Of a stretch of DNA of 64,000 nt, positions 1 to 41,924 are shown in pieces (position 1 is the first letter of the stretch; every line of letters begins with the position of its first letter). Origin of the DNA: Meandrina meandrites (taxonomy: Eukaryota; Cnidaria; Anthozoa; Scleractinia; Meandrinidae). The position numbers were made by a program, and so were the translations under genes. The stretch spans positions 84,501-148,500 of the forward strand of contig OY855913.1 in NCBI GenBank assembly GCA_963693305.1, read 5' to 3'. The notes under the pieces are model-generated. The model ran no database searches. It saw only the letters and a list, made by a program, of their open reading frames with translations, and was not told where the DNA came from.

Positions 1-302
1 ATGGGAGTCCCCCCCCGGGAGCTCACCACCAATGATTGTATGACAAAATAGGTCAGTGAACAGACTACTGACATAATCATACCAGATCTTCATAGACACT
101 TGGAATTACACTATCTGAGAAAAAAATTGGCATGCAAGTCGCATGGTGATTTTAAAACATACCGGGTATGCCTTTTTGACTATCCAGAACAAGTTGACCC
201 TGACAGGAGCTATATACTCTTAATTTAAAGTAACCAGTGATATTTCTTTTAATTTGGAAAACAACTAACTAGTAGTAACATGCTATAATTTTGTCTCCCC
301 AG
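1..302 (+). other. intron upstream of the acetyltransferase last exon
   Basis: This stretch ends in a pyrimidine-rich acceptor (ttgtctccccag, finishing at 302) directly before the acetyltransferase exon, so it is intron of that gene. Bases 1-22 resemble one end of the interspersed repeat at about 29213-29515 (gggagtccccccc). I see no other coding exon here. Confidence 0.55.
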
Positions 303-515
303 AGGCGTGGGTACGGAGGTGTGCTGTTGAATGCAATTGAGCAAGAGCTTAGGCTCAAAAGACTAAGACCAGTCAGAGTTGAGAGTGCTTACAAAGCAGT
401 GGAATTTTTTAAAGCTCAAGGCTACAGTCAAGTTGGAGAGCCAGTGGACTGTGTATTTTCTGGTTCAGCCTTATTTAGAACTTTACAAACAATGGAGAAA
501 TTCTCAAGAACATAG
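303..515 (+). CDS. GNAT-family acetyltransferase, last coding exon
   Basis: This is the 3' end of a gene entering from the left edge. The exon opens in phase 0 after the acceptor at 301-302 and reads 70 residues to a TAG at 513-515. Its first residues, RRGYGGVLL, fit the Q/R-x-x-G-x-G/A acetyl-CoA pyrophosphate-binding loop (motif A) of GNAT N-acetyltransferases, followed by a helix (NAIEQELRLKRL) and then SAYKAVEFFKAQGYSQVG, the usual motif B pattern in which a side-chain-rich helix leads to F/Y-x-x-x-G-Y/F. The enzyme would transfer acetyl from acetyl-CoA to an amine; the substrate cannot be told because the N-terminal half is missing. Weakness: family assignment rests on two motifs. The exon converges on the ABC transporter gene that ends at 3831. 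Confidence 0.7.
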   Translation, partial: RRGYGGVLLNAIEQELRLKRLRPVRVESAYKAVEFFKAQGYSQVGEPVDCVFSGSALFRTLQTMEKFSRT

Positions 516-2001
516 TTGAAAGGCCAGTTGTATGTCCAATATTAAACGACAACTGTTGCTGTCATCTTGTACTCTGTATATGGTGTCCAGAAAATGTGTT
601 GCAGGTCTAAACCCATAACTGAACATCCCAAGGCAAGCCATCAGCCAAGTTTGACACATGTAGTTGGTACATATTAGTAGTTTTAACTGACAGACTACAG
701 TACCATAAGACTATTGTTTACCATGCTGCTGTTTGTGCAAGAACATCACTGTATCAATAAGGTGGCAGGTTCTACACCAACCTAATCATATTTTATTTTC
801 TGGTAATTTAATAATTAAGGCTGCAGACTTTATTAGGAGTAATATGTATTAGCAAAAGGTGCTTTGGTTGAAAGCGTAAGCATTTAATTTACCACTGAAA
901 ACCAACTCTTCAAATTTCGATAACTAGCAGATTAATGCATCCAACCTTGTTAATGTGTACTGACATTTTGGAATGTCTGCTGTATCCTGTTTCTCAGCTG
1001 CAGGTAAATTCCTACAATTTTTTTTTGTACTTATACAAGGAATCCCACTCAAGCAGGTCTATGAGAGAGGAGCAGTGTAGGTCAGTAGGCAGGATTTTGT
1101 TTGGGTGGGTGCAAGCACCAGAAGCATGAGCATCTAGGGGGGTTCTGGGGGTATATTTCCCCAGGAAATTGTGAAAAATCACTTTTCCTGCATTCTGCAA
1201 ATCAACCCTTTTCCCTCCAATTAAGCAGACCTTTGTGGTGCATAAGGGGATGTGGATGCACCCATGGCACTCACCTGCCTACAGCCTTGTAATGATGTTG
1301 AAAGAAACACAAATCATAGTTGAGGGTTTTCACAACCATTTTGAAGTTCTCCCATGCAAATGTCTATTGTGTGGCTTACACGAAGTGTGTAAATGCTGGG
1401 AGCAGAGATGTCCACATGCTTTCGAGTCAACCCCATTCCCAAGGCCTTTCTCTTTCTACATCATTTCTCCTGCAATACTTATATTTTCATATTCATGTTG
1501 TCATTAGGGCTGGTACTAAGGAAATTGTACTAGTGATTCTTTAAACCATTTCAAAGAATGTATAATTTCGTGAAAATGCAGTGCCAGTGACTGCTAACAT
1601 TTTATTTTTATGCAAATTTTGTGGTACATGAAGCATGCTTCAGTCTGCTTGACAATTTGTTGCCATCATATGGCAAAATAAATTTTTGCCACTTGGGACA
1701 AAAAGGCTTAAAGAACTCCCAGAGCTTTATTCGCATGGATTGTGGCAAATGCCTAATTTTCTGCTCTAGGACAAATTCCTGTTCTCATCACTCACAGATA
1801 ATCAGAAATTAGGTCTTTATTCTGCTTCTTTGCTACAACATACATTTGTATCTTACATTTATGTCTGATTAAATCTGTAGGTTACTTCTAAACATGTTTA
1901 ATTAAACCAAATAAATTTGACTACACAAGCTCTACTAGATCAAGTTAATGGCAAATTGCAGTCACAGACACTGGAGTGAGCCTCTCTTTTTGTCTCAATA
2001 T

Positions 2002-2131
2002 ACCTTTGGGTCACAAGCACGAGTGGCAAAGCCATGAGAATGATCAAGTTGATGAGCGAAGCAACCTAGCAAGGAGTAAGCTTGCCAACTCATTATTGCA
2101 GTTTTGCTGCTTGTGCTTGTGACCCAAAGGT
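2002..2131. repeat. 130-bp hairpin with perfect 19-bp arms
   Basis: The arm acctttgggtcacaagcac (2002-2020) is repeated as its exact reverse complement at 2113-2131, with a 92-bp loop. This is the form of a small foldback MITE. No target-site duplication was evident. Confidence 0.75.
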
Positions 2132-2270
2132 GAGCCTCCTCACAGGCTAGACTCAGTGTTGCTGAGCAACTAATCACATCCAGGGTCATAGCCAGCAACA
2201 GGCAAGATGAGGCACTGCCTTCTCTACATTACTGAAAATAATGTTTCAGAGCTTCTAGATTTCACAATCT

Positions 2271-2312
2271 TTTTTTTTCTTTCTTTCTTTTTTTTTTTGG
2301 GGGGGGGGGGGG
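2271..2312. repeat. poly-T / poly-G low-complexity run
   Basis: A T-rich run (ttttttttcttt...) switches directly to about 13 consecutive G. It is a simple-sequence tract, probably at a repeat edge. Confidence 0.8.
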
Positions 2313-3487
2313 TGCATGCCCCTGCACATGCCTTTGCGCAACCAATTTTTGAGTCATCTATGTCAAAAGTCTGGCTATGTCCCTGGTATGGTGGCTAACA
2401 CACAATCATTGAGTGCTTGTACTATTTGTGATGTAGTACTTAAATTAAGACTTGCTATAAATCAATGGTATTTTTGTAGTGCCTTTCACTACAATTCAAA
2501 TGTGTTAATTACAGATAAAAAATCCTATAAGCTAAAATAATAAAAAAGCAAGTCTTTCACTTTGTCCACTCTCACCCCACTTTCCTTATCAGTTTGTTTC
2601 CATGGTTTTACCTTTTTTTTACTTGTGGGTCTGTTTTGCATAATAGAACAAGATTTTTATCAACTCTGTTCAAATAAAGATTAAAAAACCCTTTTATGAT
2701 GTTTGAGCCTCACCAGCAACCTTTACTTACAACTTGGGTATTTGCAGTTGCGGTACATGAACAATAGTGCAGGAGCAGTACAAAAGATTGTCGACTCAAG
2801 AGAAGCCAAGCAAATGAAAGGTGTGAAGAAGCACCTGCAATAGGGGCAACTTCACCTGCGTAGGTGGTTGTCTTTGTGCAGCACCCATCAGAGAGCAATA
2901 TAAAAAGCTGTTAACACCTCACCCTTATAGGGAGCTGCATAATGTTTAGCTTGCGATTCACTTCAAAATACCCACTCGAGCTCCAGCAGGTGCTGGGTCT
3001 TATTGAAAGCACTGCTGTAGACTTTACCCAGTGAAAATACTTATGTATTGTTTAACTATTAAACACCTTTGGTGTTAATGCAGTACCAAGGTATATAAAA
3101 TATCAGACATCTGTAGTTTAGATTATGGCACAGCCAGCCAATTATCATTTACAATAAAATCAAGAACAATACTGCCAAACATGATAACTCTGGGTTGCCA
3201 CTAAGATCAGTCTATATCTTAAAACATCTCTGATTGTTATTTTTTACTCACAATTGATCAATGTTTCCCTGAAAAGTGACAACCCTGTGCATGTATCATG
3301 GAAAAACAAAAAGTAGAGTTTTTTAAAATGTAACTTAAATATAGGAATGTTCTTAAGAATAATAACATGATACCGATGTTCTTCTACTTATTAACACTGG
3401 ACCATAGTCCAGACCTTATTTAATACTTGATACGTGTGCTTTATCTTATTTATTGCTACAATACTTCACAGGTAGGTCTTCATCAGA

Positions 3488-3590
3488 TGTCAGCCAACAG
3501 ATTACTGACAGTTTACCAGAAGCCTACTGACAGTCGGTTGACAAATGGCTGGTTGGCCCACAGTTGGCCAACAGACAACTGACAGGATTT
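3488..3590. repeat. imperfect short tandem repeat (ACTGACAG/CCAACAG)
   Basis: The words cagccaacaga, ttactgacag, ctactgacag, ttggccaacag and actgacag recur with irregular spacing. It sits just downstream of the ABC transporter 3' end. Confidence 0.5.
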
Positions 3591-3830
3591 CTTCTGGATC
3601 AACTGTTTTTCACTTCATTTGAAAACTGAGTGTTGAACGGAAGTATTTTCAAGTACATTTTACACATTACAGTACACACTTGCCTTTTCAACAGACTATT
3701 ACACATCTGAGATTACATTATGATTTGCAACCATGATTATTATACACCAAGTATGCTTGTTAAACAACAATTTCTATAAAGAATTAAGATTCAAATGACA
3801 ACAAATGTGAAGATCCATGTGTTTCACATG

Positions 3831-34905
<31,075 letters not shown>

Positions 34906-34950
34906 TTTCTTTTATTTTGCAAATCGATTTAACTAATCTGAAAATTCAGC

Positions 34951-35035
34951 ACAAATTACCAATGAGGACGTCAACTAATAAAAGAGCTGTCTTAAATTGA
35001 GTATTGAAAGTAACCAATAAAATTATTGGCTTGGA
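34951..35035 (-). promoter_or_regulatory. candidate ABC transporter promoter elements
   Basis: Upstream of the ATG at 34905 lie, read on either strand, CCAAT at 34959-34963, a CRE-like TGACGTC (- strand) at 34967-34973, and a double CCAAT/ATTGG pair at 35014-35029 (ccaataaaattattgg). No TATA box stands out. The location 50-125 bp above the start codon is reasonable for a proximal promoter but is inference. Confidence 0.4.
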
Positions 35036-35149
35036 TTTGCCTCACTCTACTCTGTGATTGCATTTGTCAGATGACTGAGTTAACCAAACTAGAGTCGCAA
35101 CAGAGTCCAAGTCAGATGTCTTGGTCATGCAATATCATTTTGAAGTCAG

Positions 35150-35240
35150 CACTACTTAGGCTAAGCAGAGTGCTATTCAGGCTTACTGGTATGATATTTA
35201 GGCTTACCAGAGTGCTCTTTAGGCTAACCAGGCATGCGTT
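35150..35240. repeat. GGCTAACC-type minisatellite, locus 1
   Basis: Units of 24-25 bp such as ttaggctaagcagagtgcta, ttcaggcttactggtatgat and ttaggcttaccagagtgctc. Related arrays lie at 38816-38905 and 50495-50730. Confidence 0.7.
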
Positions 35241-36146
35241 TCTCAAAAGTCCTGAGAACTTTTCAGTCCCGAAAACTTTTCGGGGCTCTTTTCGGGTGCA
35301 TTTCTCCGGTTCCAGAAAGCGTTTCTCAAAGCGCCTGATTTTCTCCCAAGATTTTTGGGGATGTTTTCGGGAAATGTAATGCAATGAATAGCGTGAGCTT
35401 CAATTTTCCTGCCTGTGTTTGGTTGAAAAATTGCAATTGACACCATTGCACTGAGTTGGGTTTGTCACGTACACATCAAATTCAAGACTTTTTCAATCAA
35501 TCGCCCGCAAAATTTTATCTCCAGCGATTTGTACAGTTCCAGCAACGTTTAGTTTTTAACACTGATTCACCTCTATGAGTTACTGAATGTAAAGGCAGCC
35601 TGATGTAAGTGCTTAAAGCATTTTTTTGTGTTTTGTTCCCGGCTTGTAATTTACAAAGCAAGAGCTAATAAAATTCTGTAATCTTGTTTTTGAGCCTTGA
35701 AATTTGGCCAAGTAAAGTTAAATTTGTTTGAATTCTTCACTATCATTGTCGCTCAGTACCGGTACTTTGGCGAATTTGTTGTACATATGCTGAATGAATT
35801 TTGGCAGTTTCTGTAAACAATTTCAGGCGGAAAAAGTCGACCATCAAGTACCTTTGTAAATCGTGCTGCGTTCTCTTCACGAAGTCAGGGTTCTTCTTGA
35901 CGCGCCGGAGTTTGTTTTAAAATTTGTCACTGAATTCTGCCAGCAGTCTTCTTTCTCACATCCTCTACTTTCGTCCTTTTCAACTAAGGCCTTCTCCATC
36001 TTTTTCCAAAAAAGTTCTTCGGGGAATGCCATTTTATGGCGACAAAATAAGTCCTGAGAAAAGTTTTCAGGAACTCAAGAGCTCCCGTAAAGTTTACGGG
36101 CCCGAAATTCTTGTGCCCTTTGAGAAACACCTGAAAGCTGCTTTGT
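35229..36146. mobile_element. possible 0.9-kb element with imperfect inverted ends
   Basis: The left side (gcgtttctcaaaagtcctga gaacttttcag) and right side (gtcctgagaaaagttttcag ... ctttgagaaacacctgaaag) are inverted relatives. No target duplication and no ORF with a domain. Confidence 0.4.
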
Positions 36147-37089
36147 AGGCTTTACATAATCGTTTCCAGATACCATTACTGCAAGACATTGAGTAACTAC
36201 AAGCTATCAACGAAATCAAATGAAATTCAAATTCAGAAATTGTTGACAGCTTGTTACAAAGCTTGAGTATGAATAGGAAATAGAGTAAACTGTATAATTA
36301 CTAAAGCGTCCAGAGACGATTTCCAGGCACCTGTCAGACGCTTTAGGTAAACACAGATGAACATAAGCTAGCTGGCTTGATTTTGTTAAAATGTCTCCGA
36401 CATAACATTCTTCAACCTTCCTATCATTTCAAACGTCTATTTCAACACATAGTGAGGGAGACAATCCATTTTGACAATGTACGGCAGCTGGCTGGAGCTA
36501 AAAACACGACATTGTGGAAATCCAAACTGCAAACTTTCAAAGCAAATTAGAAAATAAGAAACACAGGAATTTCACTTACATGCAAGAGTTCGAGCTCCAC
36601 CAAAATGACACGCGGCCTGGAAATTTTACGGAGTCAGCAGATTTGGATAAGAGAATTAGCTGTATTGTTATGTTATGACTTAAACTCCAGCCAGAGGCTC
36701 TGATGAATAAAAGAACAATAAGTGAACGATGACCAAGCACAAATCACCAAAGCGAAATGGAAGACGGGAAGAGTGTTTTCATTCTCCTTTGGGGGAGAGG
36801 GTAGGCTCAGTTTCCTGCCGTTGGTCGCTCCAAACACCCACAACTGGAAACTGAGCCTGGGGAGAGGGGGTAGAACACCGCGATCGCATTTGGCTACTCG
36901 AAGAAATTAGCTGGGACTGTTTTAGCCTAAAATCAGGGTTTTTAGTACGTGGGCGAAATGGAAAATCGACCAAAATCGGCCAGCGTAGAAGCAACCACTA
37001 ACCTCGTTCCCAGGGCTCTGAGACGTCATGTCCGGAGGGCGGGAAAGAACGGGCTACTCGCTACAGGGCTGCTACAGGTACCAAAGTCG
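36147..37089. other. intergenic DNA, no gene seen
   Basis: Contains a short inverted pair (taggctcagtttcc at 36803-36816 and ggaaactgagcctg at 36846-36859) in a G-rich stretch. Otherwise unremarkable. Confidence 0.45.
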
Positions 37090-37187
37090 GACCGGATCAA
37101 CTCGGATCGTTAATTTTCAATTGTGTATTTTCTAGTTCTTGAATAGATGCTACTCTTATTCAATCAGCGATCCGAGTTGATCCGGTC
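37090..37187. repeat. hairpin with perfect 20-bp arms
   Basis: gaccggatcaactcggatcg (37090-37109) is repeated as its exact complement at 37168-37187. Confidence 0.8.
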
Positions 37188-37254
37188 AAACTTTTATTCC
37201 TGCGTATGCGATGCAACGGCCGAAGCTTACATGCCGTGCTTTATATTACATATA

Positions 37255-38620
37255 AGGGACCGATCGTTTATTACGTCCCAAGGGGGGGGGGGGGGGGGGG
37301 GGGCGGTGGTTTTGGAGGGGGGGTACAATTTTAAAACAAGCCCCTTTTTGGGGGCTAAATTTTTCTCTGGTAAGAAACATGAGGGGGGGTCAAATTTTAT
37401 GACACAGCAACAGCAGTCTAGGGAATTTGACGTCAGTGATCTATCCCCGATCCCGTGGTTGGGGAAAAGGAAAGAATTTGACGCGATTTCAGGTCCGAGG
37501 GAAGGGTTGTTTGACATGGCCCTGGAGCCTAGCTTCGATCTTTTCGCGGTCTTTCAATCGTTATATTTGAAAAAAAAAAAGATCGAAAATGCCAATCTAC
37601 AAAGCCTGGGATGTAAAACGGGAGACGAGAAAGGCCGTAGCGGCTGGGAGCTTCGAAGAATTTGCTAAAGCAGGTGAGCTATTTTTGATATCAGAAATTC
37701 AATCTGACATGTACAGCGAGTGTCTTCAAAGAGGGTACGGTACGATAATATTTAGCTTAACTGACCTTTTCAAAGTTTATAATACATGCTATTTAAGGTG
37801 GCTCGACTGGGTTTTTTAGGGGCAACACCGCTCAAGTTTGAGAACTAACCAGACTGAGATGAAACTGCATTCCCAAAGCGCGTCGTGTTCTTCAGATATT
37901 ACCCTATTATCTCAATAGTATGTTTTTTACTGTATTTATGACCCTCGAAACTTCATCCCCAAAAATTTCGATAACGCTCTCACAGAATTTGTTCAAACTT
38001 TGCCAACATTGAGGCAGGTATAGGAGGTACATGCTCCCTTGAGCGATTTCCGAAAAAACCTCCTGGTGCCGAGCAATACGAACGAAATTGATAAACGTGA
38101 TGACGTCATTACGTTGCTATGACAACTCCGATGTCAAAATAACACTGGTCATAACAAATTGTCATCTTTACCTAATTCAGCTGTGGTGATAGTTTTTCGA
38201 TGGCATTGTTAATGACAGTCTGGTTAGTTCTCAAACTTGAGCGGTGTTGCCCCTAAAAAACCCAGTCGAGCCACCTTAAATCAGACCTCTGTTTTATACT
38301 GCGAGTCAAATCATTAACTTTTTGCTACAAAAATACAAAAAGGTGTCTTTGTACTTGTTATTTTCGGCCCACGCTCATTTTAGGGATTCAAACAATAAAC
38401 GAGAGAAAAGATAAATGAGATATTAAATAAAAAAGATAAAAAATCTGCTAAGGAAGGACAAAGAGGGGAGGGGGGGGGGGTACGTTTTTCAAACAAGTAT
38501 TGGGAAGGGGGGTATAATTTTTACCTCCAAATTTTTTTGGGGGGGGGTTCAGTTTTGAAACACTACACTTTTTTGAAAACCACCGCCCCCCCCCTGGGAC
38601 GTAATTAACGATCGGTCCCT
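37255..38620. mobile_element. 1.37-kb TIR element with poly-G ends
   Basis: The left end agggaccgatcgtttattac (then gtcccaagg and about 24 G) mirrors the right end (38620 inward: agggaccgatcgttaattac then gtcccagggggg). Both ends then read cggtggtttt. Further inside, both sides have G-run/TTT-run patterns. The host copy is interrupted by the TTAA-flanked MITE at 37797-38275. ORFs in it are low-complexity. Confidence 0.75.
37793..38279. mobile_element. 479-bp foldback MITE flanked by TTAA
   Basis: The element (37797-38275) begins ggtggctcgactgggttttt and its 61-bp end is exactly or nearly mirrored on the right (aaaaacccagtcgagccacc). TTAA stands on both sides (37793-37796, 38276-38279), the target preference of piggyBac-type transposases. 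Confidence 0.8.
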
Positions 38621-38815
38621 AAGTAACTTATAGAGCGATTTCCACTCGAGTGTCGAAAGTAATTCGCATTTTAGCTTTCTTTGGTTTTGCATTTTACAAC
38701 GTTTAGTAATTAATTGGTTTAAAAATCTCACATCACTTTTCCATTCAATCACAAAATCCAATCAGAAATTACTAGTATTAAGCGCCGCGCTCGTGCACAT
38801 TTTCCTACACTCTGT

Positions 38816-38905
38816 TAGGCTAAATTGCGCTTTGGTTAACCTAAATAACGTTCCGGTTAGCCTGAATAGCGCGCCGGTTAGCCTAAATAGCGTTCTGGTT
38901 AGCCT
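38816..38905. repeat. GGCTAACC-type minisatellite, locus 2
   Basis: Four to five units of about 24 bp, reverse orientation: ggttaacctaaataacgttc, cggttagcctgaatagcgcg, cggttagcctaaatagcgtt, tggttagcctg. Confidence 0.75.
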
Positions 38906-39910
38906 GTTTACGGTTAGCTCTCAATTCTTTGTGATTCGCCACAGTTGGTTTTGGCTTTAGGACACTCAATTAAAAAGTGTTCTATTAGGTTAAGTACACA
39001 CAAAAATATACTCACATAACTTTTATTTCAAAAATTCTTTATTGAAATAAAATCCTCTATACAAAGCTTATTATCTACCCAAGTATTCTCTCAGATAGCC
39101 TTTAATACCGATGCTCGAGTATACAAACAATCAATACAAAAATAACTGTCTGATATACTATGCACTAAAAAGCTGAATTAATAATTCCCAACCACCAGTA
39201 CAATTCATGATTATACTTAATATATACTCATGTATAGCAATATCCAAATAATTATTGTGAAGAAAAAACAAACAAACAAACAAGTCCCTCCAATAAAAAC
39301 ACTATGGCATATTTGTTTTTAGCATTACCAAGTGAATGACTTCTGGAAACTTGCAAATTGATTGACCATAGAGGCAGTTGATCTAAAGTGGGCTCTCGGA
39401 GCACACACAACTTTGTGGTTGGCACTAAAGCCCAATTGTATTCAATAGCTTGATTTTATTGACAAACAGAACAACAACTGGGCTAATGCTAAAACAGTTA
39501 TTAAGGTGGGTAAATGAGCCCAGCTTTTAACTATCTTGTAGAATGTTCAGAAAGTTCTAGCTTTCACTTATTACTGTTTGTTGCATCCTACAACCAATAT
39601 ATGCCACATTTGAGCAATAAAGATGTTAATAAACAGCCAAAATGAATATCCGAGTGCTTAAGAGGAGACTGGGCACTAGTAGTTTCAATGGCGTTTTTCT
39701 CAAAATCTGCCCGTACGACCCCACCTCAACAATTCATAAATTAGAAATTGGATCGGATAAAACAATCATGCAAAATAAATTCAAAATCTGTAAGGTAGAT
39801 TTTTTGCACAGATTTTTTAAATATTTTGGCTGTGGACGCGATTAACCCATAAAAATTAATTGTGACAATTTCATTATGGGTTCAACATAATGTTCGCTAA
39901 GAAGATAAAA
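38906..39910. other. AT-rich intergenic DNA
   Basis: No gene, repeat array or strong inverted repeat recognised. A TTAA-GGTGG word at 39501 could be an element edge but no partner was established. Confidence 0.4.
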
Positions 39911-39956
39911 AACTTTAAAAGTTCAAAGGCTATTATATACATAAGTTAAAATGTAA

Positions 39957-39993
39957 AACCGAACATTTTCGACTAAAAGTCATCATCAGGGTT
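39957..39993 (-). ncRNA. hammerhead-ribozyme-like motif, left PLE arm
   Basis: Read on the - strand: AACC - CTGATGA - T GACT TTT AGTC - GAAA - ATGTTC - GGTT. The conserved CUGAUGA and GAAA cores, a 4-bp stem II and a 4-bp stem I (AACC/GGUU) with a UUC cleavage triplet fit a minimal type I hammerhead. Stem III is only about 2 bp, as reported for PLE hammerheads. Function not shown. Confidence 0.5.
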
Positions 39994-40196
39994 GATGTTT
40001 CTTTGCCGCGTGGTTTCTTATTTAAATGTTACGTCACTCCCATGGGGAACAGGTGAATTGGATGAGCTAACAGCTTTTTGTTTAGCTCTGGCTTTCTTAG
40101 AGCAATAAACAAAGCCTCCAGGATCTTGCGTTTTTGCCAATTGTGTTGTCCGGTGATTACATTCCATGTGAATGAGTGTCACGGGAATTCAAGTAG

Positions 40197-40580
40197 ATGT
40201 CTCAGAACAGTTGTATCTTCGAGGTGATTTGGCTGACAAGAAAAATTAAGTCCCTTTTCAATTTGAAGGACAAAAACGTCCACAAATCCCACGTGGTTTA
40301 CGAAGGCAATTGTGACTGTGGTGTCAACTATGTAGGTGAAACACAAAGAAATTTCAGTGTTCGGATTAATGAACATTCTAACACCACCAAGGTCTCAGAA
40401 CCTGCGAGACATCTACTTGAATTCCCGCGACACTCATTCACATGGAATGTAATCACCGGCCAACACAATTGGCGAAAACGCAAGATCCTGGAGGCTTTGT
40501 TTATTGCTCTAAGAAAGCCAGAGCTAAACAAAAAGCTGTTAGCTCATCCAATTCACCTGTTCCCCATGGGAGTGACGTAA
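40197..40580 (+). pseudogene. GIY-YIG endonuclease C-terminal fragment (Penelope-like)
   Basis: From about residue 31 the frame reads SHVVYEGNCDCGVNYVGETQ then RNFSVRINEHSN, matching the PLE-type GIY-YIG nuclease with its Cys pair (C-D-C) before the YVGET strand and the catalytic Arg helix. It continues with HSFTWNVITG and RKILEALFIALRKPELNK, typical of the PLE tail. The catalytic GIY/YIG Tyr is changed to V-Y/Y-V forms as usual in PLEs. A shifted frame (to 40636) keeps the terminal NINPDDDF, so one frameshift has occurred. RT is absent: 5'-truncated. Confidence 0.75.
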
Positions 40581-40615
40581 CATTTAAATACGAAACCACG
40601 CGGCAAAGAAACATC

Positions 40616-40652
40616 AACCCTGATGATGACTTTTAGTCGAAAACGTTCGGTT
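40616..40652 (+). ncRNA. hammerhead-ribozyme-like motif, right PLE arm
   Basis: Same architecture as the left-arm copy on the opposite strand, with C for U at one stem III loop position: CTGATGA (40620-40626), GACT/AGTC stem II (40628-40631, 40635-40638), GAAA (40639-40642), TTC then GGTT. It overlaps the end of the endonuclease frame. The unpaired U after CUGAUGA is a departure from the ideal. Confidence 0.5.
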
Positions 40653-40698
40653 TTACATTTTAACTTATGTATATAATAGCCTTTGAACTTTTAAAGTT

Positions 40699-41815
40699 CA
40701 TTATGGGTTGGATGGTAAGTTTTTGAGAAATTTTGAGCTGAAAACGGGTTTTTACCACCTCCGACGAGAATCTAATTGCGCATGCCCTTTTATTTGAGCG
40801 TGCGCTCGTATGATGACACATGTTATGTGCAATGAAAAAAGCAAATTAAAACTCTGTCGGTTGTTTAGCTACGTATTTGTAGAATTGGTTTTGTCCTATG
40901 ACACGCCTAAAAGGATTCTGAAACTTTCTGAAACTTGTAACATTTGAATAAAGAGCTCAAACCTATTTTCGTTTCTTTTAGTGTTGCTAGCTAAAGTTTT
41001 GCGCGTGTGAGCAATATTGATGTCAGGCAGCCGAATCGTAGCGCACACTCTTGCCTCGTAAAAACTGTAGTAAGCCACCTTAAACTGCACTCTCTCTGTT
41101 TCTAAAGAGTTTGATAGTTGGCTGACGGGGTTTCATCCCATGCCTTCTATCAGCTGATGATTACTGCTAAATGACATCCCTACAAAAAGTATATAGATAC
41201 AAAAAAATGTAGCAATTAAATACCCTTCTAAAGGACACAAAATATATTTAAGTCCATCATATGGGTACAATGTGATGTGATGCAGCAATTGGTTTAACCT
41301 AACATTTTATTATAGAGCTTTCTGCCCAATCATTCTTTTATCCATCTACCACATTTTTGCATCAATTCCCAACCCTCTCACAATGCACTGTAACCAGTTT
41401 ATTTTATTGACATTAGGCAAATTTCTGGGTCCAGCAAGTTAAATGTCAAATACTCATCATTTGAATAGCAGACATTTGAAATGAAGGATGAAAACAAATT
41501 CATCACTGATTAATTATTGAGAGGAATTCTGCAGCTATTTTGGCTGTGACAAGGGGTTTAATGTTTCCTTTTTTACAGCAATTGGAGCTGTTTCATTGTA
41601 TAACTATACTAAAGCTGTCTTCTTGGTTCATTTGTATCCACAACATAATGGAAACTGATGATCCGATATTGTTTTGGACAAGAGCATCACTCTTGTTTAA
41701 AAATTATTTAATATATGTGATATTTAAAGTCTAAGTGAATTGCCTTAAGTGTGTCTTCTTTGTGTAGACAGGACATTACTTATGAAGCATTATTTGTTGT
41801 TTGCAGCAGTTGATT
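40699..41815. other. MIOX downstream flank
   Basis: A - strand AATAAA near 41400 lies about 410 bp beyond the MIOX stop and could end the transcript. Around 40890-41083 a block ends gtaagccacc then TTAA, resembling a MITE edge. No gene. Confidence 0.4.
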
Positions 41816-41924
41816 TTACCAGCACAGCTCTCCAGGACAGTACTTGGCTATCAATTCTTCATAGTATGGTGACACAACCTCAATGTCTGGCACAGCATCA
41901 GACTTGGAGTAAAGGTCAAATTTG
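41816..41924 (-). CDS. MIOX: MIOX exon 7: C terminus
   Basis: Encodes NKFDLYSKSDAVPDIEVVSP and YYEELIAKYCPGELCW, then TAA (41818-41816). Contains ligand D266 and the family's terminal Y-P-G-x-x-W. Confidence 0.93.

Larger units (their letters stand above)
516..3830. other. convergent intergenic region, repeat-bearing
   Basis: This lies between the ends of the acetyltransferase (+) and the ABC transporter (-). It holds the hairpin at 2002-2131, a poly-T/poly-G run at 2271-2312, and a region near 1125-1175 related to the repeat at 54240-54420. A GC-poor stretch from 2320 to 3480 shows nothing I recognise. Short ORFs in it lack codon-level coherence or family motifs. Confidence 0.5.
39911..40698 (+). 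mobile_element. Penelope-like element remnant with inverted 293-bp arms
   Basis: Arms 39911-40203 and 40406-40698 are inverted copies of each other with few differences. The + arm encodes the endonuclease C terminus. Known of the family: PLEs insert as 5'-truncated, often inverted or tandem pseudo-LTR pairs. Both arms carry a hammerhead-like motif. The element lies between the ABC and MIOX genes. Confidence 0.8.

Noticed and set aside
3473..3496. CTGATGA word on the - strand near the ABC 3' end as a further hammerhead
   Set aside because: The GAAA core is missing at the required distance (GTGAAG instead), and no stem I pairs.
39501..41083. TTAA-GGTGG at 39501 and CCACC-TTAA at 41075 as ends of one 1.6-kb element containing the Penelope remnant
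   Set aside because: The ends match for only five to six bases beyond TTAA, too little to pair them.
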